Origin: BOKV01 sp049289295 | GTDB lineage: Bacteria; Pseudomonadota; Alphaproteobacteria; Rhizobiales; Rhizobiaceae | DNA: 64,000 nucleotides | Direction of reading: 5' to 3' | Assembly: GCA_049289295.1 (NCBI GenBank) | Contig: JBATLL010000102.1 | Span: forward strand, 62,001 to 126,000 | In this document: piece by piece, positions 17,920 to 26,623 of the stretch | Layout of the letters: each line of letters begins with the position of its first letter | Position numbering within the stretch: the first letter of the stretch is position 1 | Position numbers and translations under genes: made by a program | Notes under the pieces: generated by a model | The model's input: only the letters and a program-made list of their open reading frames with translations | Told to the model about the DNA's origin: nothing | Database searches by the model: none

Positions 17920-18759
17920 ATGGCTGGAAGCCCTGGAAGAAGTCGTGGAAGGCCAAAGGCCTTTCATGACAAGAGCGAAGGATCGATCATCCAGTCGCTC
18001 GATCGTGCCATGGAGGTTCTCGAAACGGTCGCCTCCGGCACCGGCATGTCGCTGACCGAGATCGCCAATTCCGCAAGCCAGTCGCCAGCCACCTGCTACC
18101 GCATTCTGACCACGCTCAGAAAGCACCGTATGGTCGAGTTTGATGAGGTCAACCAGCTCTGGCATGTCGGCCTGCAGGCCTTTCGTATCGGCAGCAGCTT
18201 TCTTGGCCGTTCGCGCATTCTGGAAATCAGCAGGCCGATCATGCAGGGCCTGATGTCGGCGACCGGTGAGACTGCCAACCTGGCCATTCTCGACCGCAGC
18301 GAGGTCGTGTTCATCTCGCAGGTCGAGACCCATGAAACCATTCGCGCCTTCTTTCGCCCCGGCACACGCGGACCGGGCCATGCCTCGGGGATTGGCAAGG
18401 CGATCATGGCCTATCTTCCGCACGACCATGCGGCCAAGCTCATTCCCGCAACTCTCGAATCCTTCACCCCCCTCACCTTCACGAACCGCGAGAGTTTCCT
18501 TCGCGAACTCTCCTCGATCCGCCTGACCGGATTTGCCGTGGACAATGAAGAACGCACGCTGGGCATGCGGTGCATTGCTGCTCCGATCTTCAATGCCTGG
18601 GGCGAACCCATTGCCGGTGTTTCCCTGTCCGGCCCGTCGGTACGCGTTCGCACCGAGTTCGACCGGCAGTTCGGCCAACTGGTGCGCGAGGCTGCAGACG
18701 AGATTACCGTCGCGACCGGCGGCACGCTTCCTGCCCCGCTGCCGCTAGCCACAGGCTGA
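17920..18759 (+). CDS. bhcR: IclR-family regulator of the beta-hydroxyaspartate cycle
   Basis: The 279-residue IclR regulator has an N-terminal winged helix (SIIQSLDRAMEVLETVAS, GMSLTEIANSASQSPATCYRILTTLRKH, residues 25-75) and a C-terminal ligand domain (GTRGPGHASGIGKAIMAYLP near 150, GFAVDNEERTLGMRCIAAPIFN near 205). It is divergent from bhcABCD, the arrangement known for BhcR, which senses glyoxylate in Paracoccus. Assignment to BhcR is by context. Two palindromes in the shared promoter are its likely targets. Confidence 0.9.
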   Translation: MAGSPGRSRGRPKAFHDKSEGSIIQSLDRAMEVLETVASGTGMSLTEIANSASQSPATCYRILTTLRKHRMVEFDEVNQLWHVGLQAFRIGSSFLGRSRILEISRPIMQGLMSATGETANLAILDRSEVVFISQVETHETIRAFFRPGTRGPGHASGIGKAIMAYLPHDHAAKLIPATLESFTPLTFTNRESFLRELSSIRLTGFAVDNEERTLGMRCIAAPIFNAWGEPIAGVSLSGPSVRVRTEFDRQFGQLVREAADEITVATGGTLPAPLPLATG

Positions 18760-18879
18760 AAGTGAATTGTTGCCAATATGCGTCGGTATTGGAACTTTTC
18801 GCTGCCCCCATCAATCCGCTAGAAGTGTCAGGCTGGACCTATGTCCGGCGACAACCCGCAGCGGAAAGGCCCCTGCCAA

Positions 18880-21297
18880 ATGCGCACCCATGCTCAAGCA
18901 GTCGTTATTGGTGGTGGCGTTATTGGATGCTCCATCCTCTATCACCTGGCGAAAATGGGCTGGAGCGATGTCGTTCTGCTGGAACGCGATGAACTGACAT
19001 CAGGTTCGACCTGGCACGCTGCGGCCAACATTCACGGCCTGCACGATTCCACCAACATCTCCCGTCTCCAGCATTACACGATGGGCCTGTACAAGGAACT
19101 CGAGGCCGAAACCGGTCAGGGCTGCGGCATTTTCCAGCCCGGCTCGCTCTACCTTGCGCAGACCGAGAATCGTGAACACCAACTGCGCCTCCAGGAAGCC
19201 AAGGCGCGCCGGTATGGCATGAATTTTCACGAGGTAAGCCGCGATGAAGCCGAGCGGCTTCACCCGATGGTCGACTTCGACGGCATCCGTTGCATCATGT
19301 ACGAGCCAGATGGTGGCAATGTCGACCCGTCCGGGGTCACTGCTGCCTATGCCGCTGGCGCAAGGCAGCGCGGCGCGGAAATCCACCGCTTCACACCCGT
19401 GACCGCAACCGAGCAACAGCCGGACGGCAGCTGGATCGTGCGCACCCCAAAGGGCGAAATTCGCACGCAATGGATCGTCAATGCCGCTGGCCTGTGGGGC
19501 CGCGAGGTAGCAGCACTGGCAGGGCTTGAATTGCCACTGATGCCAACCGAACACCAGTATTTCGTGACGGAAACGATCCCGGAAATCGCCGCCATGAACC
19601 GCAGGCTTCCGTCGGTCGCCGATCGCGATGGCGAATATTATCTGCGCCAGGAAGGTCTGGGCCTGCTCATTGGTGCCTATGAACGCGACATGCGTTTCTG
19701 GGCTGAAGATGGCACGCCTCTCGATTTCGGCCATGAACTGTTTCCCGATGATCTGGAGCGCATCGAGGAAAACATGATGCGCGCGATCGGGCGCGTTCCC
19801 GCCGTCGGCACTGCTGGCATCAAGCGTGTCATCAACGGCCCGATGATCTGGTCACCCGACAGCGCCATCCTGTTCGGCCCGGTGCCGGAACTCTCGAACT
19901 ATTTCTGTGCGAACGGCATCATTCCGGGCTTCTCGCAGTCAGGCGGCATCGGCAAATTGTCCGCCGAATGGATGGTGGAGGGCGAACCCACGCTCGACAT
20001 GTTCGGCTGGGACATGGCGCGGTTCGGCAGCTGGGCCGGAAAGGCCTTTACCAAGGAACGGGTGCGGGACCAGTATTCGCACCGCTTCAAGATTCACTTC
20101 CCCAACGAGGAACGCACGGCAGGGCGTCCGGTGCGTACCCGTCCTGCCTACGCAACGCAAAAGGCAATGGGCGCGATATTCGGCCTCAATTATGGCTGGG
20201 AACATCCGCTCTGGTTTGCCGCGCCGGGCGAGCCACGCGAGGAAACCATCGGCTTTGCCCGACAGAACTGGTGGGCACCGGTTGGACGTGAAGCAGCCAT
20301 GCTGCGTGAACATGCCGGCATCATCGACATCTCGAACTTCGCAAAATATTCGGTGAAGGGGCCGGGCGCGCAAGCATGGCTCAACGCCCTGTTTGCCAAC
20401 AACATGCCAACGGCCGTCGGGCGTTCCTGCCTGACCCCGCTGATCGGCAAGCGTGGCGGCATCGCAGGCGACTTCACCGTGACCCGCCTTGGTGAAGTGG
20501 AATTCATGATCATCGGCTCTGGTATGGCCGAGCGCTTCCACCAGCGCTATTTCAAGGCGATCCCGCTGCCCCAAGGCACAAGCTTCCGCTCGCGCACCGA
20601 GGAAATGTGCGGCTTCAACGTCGCCGGCCCGAAATCGCGCGCCCTGCTGCAACGCCTCACCAATGCAGACCTTTCAACTGCGGAATTTCCCTTCATGCGC
20701 TCCAGGCGCATAACCGTGGCAGGCATCGAAGTGGTGGCACTGCGCGTATCCTTCACCGGAGATCTTGGTTGGGAACTGCACTGCGAACAATCGGACCAGG
20801 TCGCGCTTTACCAGGCGCTGGTCGAGGCAGGCCGTGAATTTGGTGCCGGCCCGGTCGGCTCGCGTGCCCTCATGTCACTGCGCGTGGAAAAGGGCTATGG
20901 CAGCTGGAGCCGCGAATATTCGCCGGAATACTGGCCGCAGGAAGTGCATCTCGACCGCCTCGTGAAACTCGACAAGAAGTTTCTCAACAAGGCTGCCTGC
21001 GAACGGAACATGGGCAAAAAGCCCCGCGAAACACTTGTCATCATGGAAGTCGATGCGAAGGACGCGGACGCCACGGGCGGCGAGCCGGTATTCCTGCCGG
21101 ACGGCACACCAGCCGGACAGGTCACATCCGGCACCTATGGCTACAGTGTCGGCAAGTCGCTGGCGCTGGGCTATATCAAGAGCGGGCTCGCCAAGCCTGG
21201 CGACAAGGTCCATGTAGCAATCCTGGGCCGCCCTCATGAAGCGACCATCCTGTCCGAGCCTCCCTTCGATCCGCAAGGACAACGCCTCAGGGCCTAG
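18880..21297 (+). CDS. DAO-GcvT fusion dehydrogenase (dimethylglycine/sarcosine dehydrogenase-like)
   Basis: The 805-residue protein joins an N-terminal FAD oxidoreductase (AVVIGGGVIGCSILYHL at the start; STWHAAANIHG near residue 45, whose His is the covalent flavin site in this family) to a C-terminal folate-binding GcvT-like domain from about residue 430 (GIIDISNFAKYSVKG, VSFTGDLGWELHC near 640, GKSLALGYIK near 770). Such enzymes oxidatively demethylate N-methylglycines and pass the methyl carbon to tetrahydrofolate. An ATG at 18841 is also in frame; 18880 is preferred because homologues begin near MRTHAQ and GGAAAGG lies upstream. Substrate uncertain. Glycine from such a reaction would feed bhcC. 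Confidence 0.85.
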   Translation: MRTHAQAVVIGGGVIGCSILYHLAKMGWSDVVLLERDELTSGSTWHAAANIHGLHDSTNISRLQHYTMGLYKELEAETGQGCGIFQPGSLYLAQTENREHQLRLQEAKARRYGMNFHEVSRDEAERLHPMVDFDGIRCIMYEPDGGNVDPSGVTAAYAAGARQRGAEIHRFTPVTATEQQPDGSWIVRTPKGEIRTQWIVNAAGLWGREVAALAGLELPLMPTEHQYFVTETIPEIAAMNRRLPSVADRDGEYYLRQEGLGLLIGAYERDMRFWAEDGTPLDFGHELFPDDLERIEENMMRAIGRVPAVGTAGIKRVINGPMIWSPDSAILFGPVPELSNYFCANGIIPGFSQSGGIGKLSAEWMVEGEPTLDMFGWDMARFGSWAGKAFTKERVRDQYSHRFKIHFPNEERTAGRPVRTRPAYATQKAMGAIFGLNYGWEHPLWFAAPGEPREETIGFARQNWWAPVGREAAMLREHAGIIDISNFAKYSVKGPGAQAWLNALFANNMPTAVGRSCLTPLIGKRGGIAGDFTVTRLGEVEFMIIGSGMAERFHQRYFKAIPLPQGTSFRSRTEEMCGFNVAGPKSRALLQRLTNADLSTAEFPFMRSRRITVAGIEVVALRVSFTGDLGWELHCEQSDQVALYQALVEAGREFGAGPVGSRALMSLRVEKGYGSWSREYSPEYWPQEVHLDRLVKLDKKFLNKAACERNMGKKPRETLVIMEVDAKDADATGGEPVFLPDGTPAGQVTSGTYGYSVGKSLALGYIKSGLAKPGDKVHVAILGRPHEATILSEPPFDPQGQRLRA

Positions 21298-21660
21298 GAT
21301 CTGGACTCTTAACCAAAACAATACCGTGGCAGTGAGATCGCACTGTACGCCTGGAGCAGGATCACGCCAGCATTACGGTGACAGTAACCGAAATTATTGC
21401 CTTTCCACAACCTTGGATATATGAACTTCATGCCTAGCGTTGCCCGCCCACTGGCTCCGCAAGAACGCGGACCACGAATGAAGGCGGAATAGTTTTGGTA
21501 ACTGTCACCGTAAGTCAAATGACCCCTTCGAGCCCTTCCAGGACACTCACTTCCATGAATCGATTGGAATTTTTGACCCAAAGCGGACGTTCGGACAAGC
21601 GGTTGAAAAAGGCTATTGTGGGAACGGCGATGCCGTTACCATACATCCAGTGAAAACGGT
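21298..21660. other. Intergenic stretch with an inverted repeat, no gene seen
   Basis: No credible coding region was found in these 363 bases. It contains a near-perfect inverted repeat described separately, and a short CAGTG/CACTG hairpin near 21331. The stretch marks the junction between the bhc/dehydrogenase region and the block of lower apparent GC that follows. Confidence 0.6.
21374..21512. repeat. Inverted repeat pair resembling mobile-element ends
   Basis: The left arm TTACGGTGACAGTAACC (about 21373-21389) and the right arm GGTAACTGTCACCGTAA (about 21497-21513) are inverted copies with one mismatch over 17 bases, about 107 bases apart. Such arms often bound small mobile elements or their remnants. 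No transposase is encoded between them, so if this is a mobile element it is a miniature or decayed one. Confidence 0.5.
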
Positions 21661-22254
21661 TCAGACGTGCAGATCAGGAATGATATCCAGGATACTCATC
21701 CCCTGCATGTCGGCCTTCTTGAAACGGTTTGCTGTCAGCAGTTGCGCATAGCCGTGCACCAGGCTCCAGACGAACATCTGCTGTCTCGCCTCAATTTTGG
21801 CTGCGTCACCATGAAATCGTCCGAAGTCCCTCGAGAGGTCCGCCAGGATCATAAAGCACCCCCTGACATGGCGTAGCAAATCCGGATCGTCTGAAGACAC
21901 CCGGTCACGCGCAAACATCAATTCGTAGAGAGCGGGGTGATCCTGCGCGAATGCCACGTAGCCAAGAAGTGCCGCCTCCCGGCGTGCATCGCGGTTCGCT
22001 CCGTCGTCAATGCCTCTGCGCATGTAAGTTTCCAGTTCGGCGTAACCCTGCGCTGCGAGGGCTGTCAGAAGACCAGCCTTGTTCGCGAAATGGTTTTGCG
22101 GCGCGGTCGCACTCACACCGACCGCCTCTGCACACTTTCGCAGAGACAAATTGCTGTGGCCCTCGGCCTCCAAAAGGCGTCGCGCCGCGTCAAGCAGTTC
22201 ATCCCTCAGATTACCGTGATGATAGGGCTTTGCCGGTATGGTGTCTGATCTCAT
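21661..22254 (-). CDS. TetR-family regulator with WHG-type C-terminal domain
   Basis: The 197-residue regulator has a TetR DNA-binding helix-turn-helix in residues 10-55 (YHHGNLRDELLDAARRLLEAEG, LSLRKCAEAVGVSATAPQNHF, with AGLLTALA). The YHHGNLR start is typical of the WHG subgroup. The start at 22254 (MRSDTIPAKP) was chosen because the longer frame runs through the divergent promoter. It is divergent from the alpha/beta hydrolase across 92 bases with a palindrome and repeats, so it probably represses itself and that gene. Effector unknown. Confidence 0.85.
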   Translation of the reverse strand: MRSDTIPAKPYHHGNLRDELLDAARRLLEAEGHSNLSLRKCAEAVGVSATAPQNHFANKAGLLTALAAQGYAELETYMRRGIDDGANRDARREAALLGYVAFAQDHPALYELMFARDRVSSDDPDLLRHVRGCFMILADLSRDFGRFHGDAAKIEARQQMFVWSLVHGYAQLLTANRFKKADMQGMSILDIIPDLHV

Positions 22255-22257
22255 GTG

Positions 22258-22333
22258 TGCACTGTAAACTTTTCCTTGACACCAGTGCAAGGCTGAACAT
22301 ACAGATATGTTCACTGTAAATATGCACTGTAAA
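22258..22333. promoter_or_regulatory. Divergent TetR/hydrolase promoter with palindrome and TGCACTGTAAA repeats
   Basis: A 20-base palindrome TGAACATACAGATATGTTCA lies at 22294-22313 with 7-base arms. Three direct copies of TGCACTGTAAA (one as TTCACTGTAAA) occur at 22258-22268, 22310-22320 and 22323-22333. A TTGACA box at 22276-22281 could be the -35 of the hydrolase promoter. The palindrome would then cover the -10 region and start site, a normal place for TetR repression. Confidence 0.55.
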
Positions 22334-22346
22334 TATAGAGGTAAGA

Positions 22347-23369
22347 ATGAGGAAGTTCATGCTCTACGCTCTCGGAACAATCGCTGGAATTGCCGTTCTG
22401 GCCGCAGTCTTCTGGTTCGCAAATCCGATGGGAATGCGGGATACGCTTCTGGCAAACCAGATTGTCAAAATGAGGGTTGCACCCAGCCGGTTGGGCAATC
22501 CCAAAACGCCAGGCGACTATGGCATGGCTTATAGCGATGTTGACATCATGACAGATGACAATGTGCGTCTCAGTGCCTGGGAAATCCCGGCAGCAGAGCC
22601 GTCGGAGCGGACGGTCATCCTCAACCACCCATTGACGACAACCCGATACGGTTCAGAGTCCGGACTTGACGGCGTTCCGGCTGAGTTTCTGCCTATGGTC
22701 AAGCATTTGCATGACGCAGGGTACAACGTCGTAATGTACGACCATCGCGGCCAAGGCGACAGCGATGGGGGTGTGGGCAGCAACGCCAAGGGTACCGAAG
22801 CGCCGGTGGGGGCGGGTGTGACGGAGTGGCAAGACGTTGTCGCATCGCTCAAATACGTCCTGGCTCACCCGGATTTCAGAAATGACGACATTATTTTCAT
22901 GTCGCAGTGCATGGGGGCGAACGCAACATTCCTTGCATGGCAGATGGAGCCAGAACTGTTTGGCAATCCGCAGATCAAGGCCCTTGTCGCCAACCAGCCG
23001 ACCTTGTCTTACAAGATGACCGACCGGCTCATTCGGGCAAAGACAGGCCTCGATCTGGTGGATCGCGTACTGGAGACGCAACGAGAGAAGTATGGATTTG
23101 GCTTTGCAAACGCCCTGGAGACAGTTCCGAGCGTCACGGTGCCGATCCTGTTTTCGCAGGTTGAGAAGGACCAATATACCTTCAACACCGAAACCGGGCA
23201 GAACGACATACAGGAGATCATCGACGCATCCACGACCGAAAACGAGGTCATCTGGATCGGGCGGGAACATCCAAACGCATTCGGTTCCGACATGCGGTTT
23301 GACGGATACCAATATTTCAACAAGCATCCCGAACAATTACTGGATTTCATGTCCAGACATTTCAGCTGA
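22347..23369 (+). CDS. Membrane-anchored alpha/beta hydrolase with Cys at the nucleophile position
   Basis: The 340-residue protein has an N-terminal membrane anchor or signal (MLYALGTIAGIAVLAAVFWFA, residues 5-25) and an alpha/beta hydrolase fold. Visible are ERTVILNHPLTTTR near residue 90, NVVMYDHRGQGDSDGG near 130, and the nucleophile elbow FMSQCMGANAT near 190. The usual G-x-S-x-G is thus S-x-C-x-G, with cysteine where serine is expected. A candidate catalytic His is in GREHPNAFG near 310. GAGG five bases before the ATG supports the start. The TetR gene is divergent. Substrate unknown. Confidence 0.75.
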   Translation: MRKFMLYALGTIAGIAVLAAVFWFANPMGMRDTLLANQIVKMRVAPSRLGNPKTPGDYGMAYSDVDIMTDDNVRLSAWEIPAAEPSERTVILNHPLTTTRYGSESGLDGVPAEFLPMVKHLHDAGYNVVMYDHRGQGDSDGGVGSNAKGTEAPVGAGVTEWQDVVASLKYVLAHPDFRNDDIIFMSQCMGANATFLAWQMEPELFGNPQIKALVANQPTLSYKMTDRLIRAKTGLDLVDRVLETQREKYGFGFANALETVPSVTVPILFSQVEKDQYTFNTETGQNDIQEIIDASTTENEVIWIGREHPNAFGSDMRFDGYQYFNKHPEQLLDFMSRHFS

Positions 23370-23539
23370 GAACAGGGCCAGGCATCACTTCCGCCTTGAT
23401 GAATTGGAAGCGGATCTTCGGAAAGATAACCTGTTGGGCTGCTTCCAGTTCCCATATCCTGGTCACATCGAACATGCTGAATTCATGACGATCTCCTGTC
23501 TTGAATTCGCAATTACGGCTAGCCCCCGGAGCATCTGAC

Positions 23540-24649
23540 ATGCGTTTCTTGAAATGGACATCGATAGGGTTGATCAGTGTCATCTTGATATTGACTGGAT
23601 TGATCGCTGGCATTGGCTGGCTCCTGAGCGTCCCCGTCAACGAAGAAACCAGTGCCAGGATCGGTAGATCCGATCAACATGCCGGTGACCGTTTCGTTAA
23701 CGAGGAACCCGAAGCAGGACTGAAGATCACGCCGGGACGGGTGGCTGAACTGGTCAGAAGCTATCCCCGCCAGTCGCCAATCGGTGCAATTCCGGTCGTG
23801 CCAATTGGGAAGCAAATACTGGAATCCCCTCCATCTGAGGAATTGCAGGTCGCGTGGCTTGGCCATGCCGGTGTGTTGATAGAGGTTGACGGCAAGCGAA
23901 TCCTGATCGACCCGATCGTTTCAGAACGCGCCTCACCCGTTGGCTTTGCCGGGCCGGGGCGCTTCCATCCGTCACCTCTGTCAATGGAGGAACTTGCGGG
24001 GATCGACGCTGCCTTCATCACCCATAACCATTACGATCATCTCGACAAGGCAACCCTGCTTCGGCTGACCGCACAAGGAACACGGATCGTTGTTCCACTG
24101 GGTAACAGGCCGTTATTGTTGGCCTGGGGCATACCTGAAAGCCAGGTAACCGAATTGGACTGGTGGCAAGACATTGAAATTGGAGATGTCAGGATTGTGG
24201 CGACACCTGCACGGCACTATTCCAATCGCGGCCTCTTCGATTTCAAAAAGACACTTTGGGTGTCGTGGTCAATCATCGGAAGGAATGAACGGATCTTTGT
24301 GAGTGGGGATAGTGGCTACACGACAGCGTTCTCGAAGATTGGAGCGGAGCTCGGACCATTCGATCTGACGATAGTAAAGGTTGGTGCATACGGACCGGGA
24401 CAGAACTGGCGCGACATCCATATGCCTCCGGAGGAATCCATCCAGACACACCTCGATGTAAAGGGCCGGATCATGCTGCCTGTGCACTGGGGAACCTTCG
24501 ACCTGGGAAATCATGAATGGGATGAGCCGATCAAGCGCACACTGGCAGCAGCGGACAGCGCCGGGGTCAAGTTATTGACACCCAAGGTCGGGGAGTTTGT
24601 CTTGCCATCCAACTACAACAGCACGCAATGGTGGGCCGGAATCGAATGA
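23540..24649 (+). CDS. MBL-fold hydrolase of the NAPE-PLD/UlaG type
   Basis: The 369-residue protein has an N-terminal transmembrane segment (WTSIGLISVILILTGLIAGI, residues 5-25) followed by a metallo-beta-lactamase domain. The metal motif is intact as ITHNHYDHLDKATL near residue 160; AWLGHAGVLIEVDGKRILIDPI near 108 and RHYSNRG near 220 match N-acyl-phosphatidylethanolamine phospholipase D-like hydrolases. VSGDSGY and PVHWGTFDLG provide later ligands. The start at 23540 was chosen over 23501 because GGAG lies nearby and the product begins MRFLKW. It follows the hydrolase by 170 bases on the same strand. Confidence 0.8.
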   Translation: MRFLKWTSIGLISVILILTGLIAGIGWLLSVPVNEETSARIGRSDQHAGDRFVNEEPEAGLKITPGRVAELVRSYPRQSPIGAIPVVPIGKQILESPPSEELQVAWLGHAGVLIEVDGKRILIDPIVSERASPVGFAGPGRFHPSPLSMEELAGIDAAFITHNHYDHLDKATLLRLTAQGTRIVVPLGNRPLLLAWGIPESQVTELDWWQDIEIGDVRIVATPARHYSNRGLFDFKKTLWVSWSIIGRNERIFVSGDSGYTTAFSKIGAELGPFDLTIVKVGAYGPGQNWRDIHMPPEESIQTHLDVKGRIMLPVHWGTFDLGNHEWDEPIKRTLAAADSAGVKLLTPKVGEFVLPSNYNSTQWWAGIE

Positions 24650-24708
24650 CGGTTTTTACCTGTTTGAGACCCTGGAACCCTTTACAAGGTCTGCCACATT
24701 GTCTGCAT

Positions 24709-24759
24709 ATCGGTCATTAGCCGATTTTTGGCCACCGTCCGCTATTGATTGAAGCGGAC
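24709..24759. terminator. Two short hairpins downstream of the MBL gene, weak terminator candidate
   Basis: ATCGG (24709-24713) pairs with CCGAT (24721-24725) and is followed by four T residues, giving a weak Rho-independent-like terminator for the upstream gene. A second hairpin has the 7-base arms GTCCGCT (24737-24743) and AGCGGAC (24753-24759) around a 9-base loop. Strength was not calculated. Confidence 0.35.
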
Positions 24760-24869
24760 TTCGCCGTCACTTGCGTTCATAGGTCCAGAGCCTGCGCCCG
24801 GTCCCCTTGCAGGTTTGCCCCTGATGGCCCACGCTGCTGTTGTCTGATGAGGCCGGAGTGGGTGGGCAG

Positions 24870-25628
24870 ATGAGCCAACAGGAATTCACCATGCTGGTGT
24901 ACGGCTGGATCGTGCTCGCATTGCTGCTTGCTCCAGTTCAGTTCTTCATCATACCGCCCTATGGTCGCCATGCCCGGGGCAACTGGGGTCCGCAGATCAG
25001 CAACCGGTCCGGCTGGATCATCATGGAACTGGTGGCACCTTTGGCCCTCCTGCTGCCGTTCGTCGGCAGGGGCATTCCCACCAATCCGGTGATTGCCCTC
25101 TTTATGGTGATGTTTCTCGTCCACTACCTGTACCGCGCCCTGATCTATCCCTTCACGATGCGCACGACAGGCAAACGGATTCCGCTCCTGATCGTATTGT
25201 TTGCAGTCGGCTTCAACGCCATCAATGGCTGGATGAACGGTTACTATCTCGCTGGACCATGGGCACATTATCCTTCGGACTGGATCACCGATTGGCGCTT
25301 CATTGCCGGGGTGGCGCTGTTCCTGGCTGGTGCCATCATCAACCAGTGGGCAGATCGCAGGCTGGTCAATCTTCGAGGCCCTGGGAAAAAGGCCTATTCG
25401 ATACCCCGCGGCGGGCTGTTCGAATTCGTTTCCTGTCCCAATCACTTCGGCGAAATCCTCGAATGGGCGGGATTCGCCCTCGCTTGCTGGAATCTCCCCG
25501 CTGCAGCCTTTGCTGCCTGGACTGCCTCCAATCTTGTACCAAGGGCTGTTGCGCATCATCGCTGGTATCGGGAGAATTTCCCCACCTATCCGTCGTCGCG
25601 AAAAGCCTTGATACCCTTTCTGCTCTAA
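24870..25628 (+). CDS. Membrane protein of the 3-oxo-5-alpha-steroid 4-dehydrogenase (SRD5A) family
   Basis: The 252-residue protein has about six hydrophobic membrane segments and the C-terminal signature of steroid 5-alpha-reductases: YSIPRGGLFEFVSCPNHFGEILEWAGFA near residue 180, then YRENFPTYPSSRKALIPFLL at the end. NADPH-dependent reduction of an enone in a sterol, polyprenol or lipid is the family activity. The start at 24870 is supported by GGAGTGGGTGGGCAG; a TTG at 24840 is also in frame. It ends 14 bases before an NAD-dependent epimerase gene, so the pair may act on one lipid substrate. The substrate in this bacterium is unknown. Confidence 0.8.
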   Translation: MSQQEFTMLVYGWIVLALLLAPVQFFIIPPYGRHARGNWGPQISNRSGWIIMELVAPLALLLPFVGRGIPTNPVIALFMVMFLVHYLYRALIYPFTMRTTGKRIPLLIVLFAVGFNAINGWMNGYYLAGPWAHYPSDWITDWRFIAGVALFLAGAIINQWADRRLVNLRGPGKKAYSIPRGGLFEFVSCPNHFGEILEWAGFALACWNLPAAAFAAWTASNLVPRAVAHHRWYRENFPTYPSSRKALIPFLL

Positions 25629-25642
25629 CACTGGAGTTCATG

Positions 25643-26623
25643 ATGCGCGTTGCCATTACCGGAGCAACCGGCCATCTCGGCACCAATGTCATGCGCGCGT
25701 GCCTTGACCGTGGCCATGTGGTTCGCGCTCTGGTGCGCGATGTCACCCACAAGGCCATTGCCGGTCTGCCGGTTGAAATCGAAACGATCGATGTTCTGGA
25801 ACACGCCACGCTGCGCCCCGCCCTTTCAGGCTGTGATGCCGTCATTCACCTCGCAGCCAGGATATCGATCACGGGTGACCGAGACGGGTTGGTCGCGAAG
25901 ACCAACATCGAAGGCGTGCGCAACGTGGTCAAGGCATCGGTTTCGGCTGGCATTTCGAGACTTGTTCATGTCAGTTCGATACACGCCATGCAGTTGGAAA
26001 TGGCCGGTGAGACAGTGGACGAGACCTGTCGACTGGTCGGTGATTCCGGATTTGCCTATGACCGCTCGAAGGCTGCAGGCGAACGGATCGTGTCTGAGGC
26101 GGTCGCCAGCGGATTGAATGCCGTCATCCTGCGTCCGAGCGGCATTCTGGGCCCACTTGACTACACGGTTTCGCGCGCGAACAGGATGCTGCTTGATTTC
26201 TTTTCCGGCAAACGCCGCTTTCTCATTCCGGGCGGTTTCGACTGGGTTGACGCACGCGATGTCGCCAGAGCAGTTGTCTCCGCCCTGGATCGCGGAAGTG
26301 CCGGGACGCAATATCTCCTGTCAGGCCATTGGCAATCGCTTTCCGACATCGCTGAAGCCTGCGGAACAATCAGCGCCAAGCCTGTCAGGCGTATCACTGT
26401 TCCAGGTCGCATTGCAGCTGTCGCCGCGCCCGTCGTCGAGGCAGCAAGCGTCATTTCCGGCACGGAGCCACTGTTTACCCGCGAGGCACTCGCTGCCATA
26501 GCCTCGAACTGCCGCCATTGCTCATCCGACAGGGCTATTCGCGAACTGGGCTTTGTCGCGCGACCGCTGATCGAAACACTGCGCGACAGCCACGAATGGT
26601 TTCACGAACAGCAAATGCTGTAA
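25643..26623 (+). CDS. NAD-dependent epimerase/dehydratase (3-beta-HSD/DFR-like SDR)
   Basis: The 326-residue extended short-chain dehydrogenase has the cofactor loop MRVAITGATGHLG at the start, VIHLAARISITGD near residue 68, and the active-site YDRSKAAGE near 140. Overall layout (ILRPSGILGPLDY, FDWVDARDVARAVVSAL) resembles dihydroflavonol reductase/3-beta-hydroxysteroid dehydrogenase-like proteins. ATG codons at 25640 and 25643 are both possible; 25643 leaves six bases after GGAG. Paired with the SRD5A-like gene. Confidence 0.8.
   Translation: MRVAITGATGHLGTNVMRACLDRGHVVRALVRDVTHKAIAGLPVEIETIDVLEHATLRPALSGCDAVIHLAARISITGDRDGLVAKTNIEGVRNVVKASVSAGISRLVHVSSIHAMQLEMAGETVDETCRLVGDSGFAYDRSKAAGERIVSEAVASGLNAVILRPSGILGPLDYTVSRANRMLLDFFSGKRRFLIPGGFDWVDARDVARAVVSALDRGSAGTQYLLSGHWQSLSDIAEACGTISAKPVRRITVPGRIAAVAAPVVEAASVISGTEPLFTREALAAIASNCRHCSSDRAIRELGFVARPLIETLRDSHEWFHEQQML

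Noticed and set aside
23362..23640. Minus-strand frame of 92 codons in the gap between the hydrolase and the MBL gene
   Set aside because: It overlaps the MBL start on the other strand and shows no recognised family; a decayed gene fragment cannot be excluded but is not supported.
24777..25631. Minus-strand frame of 284 codons opposite the SRD5A-like gene
   Set aside because: The plus-strand frame has membrane spans and the SRD5A C-terminal signature; the minus frame has neither.
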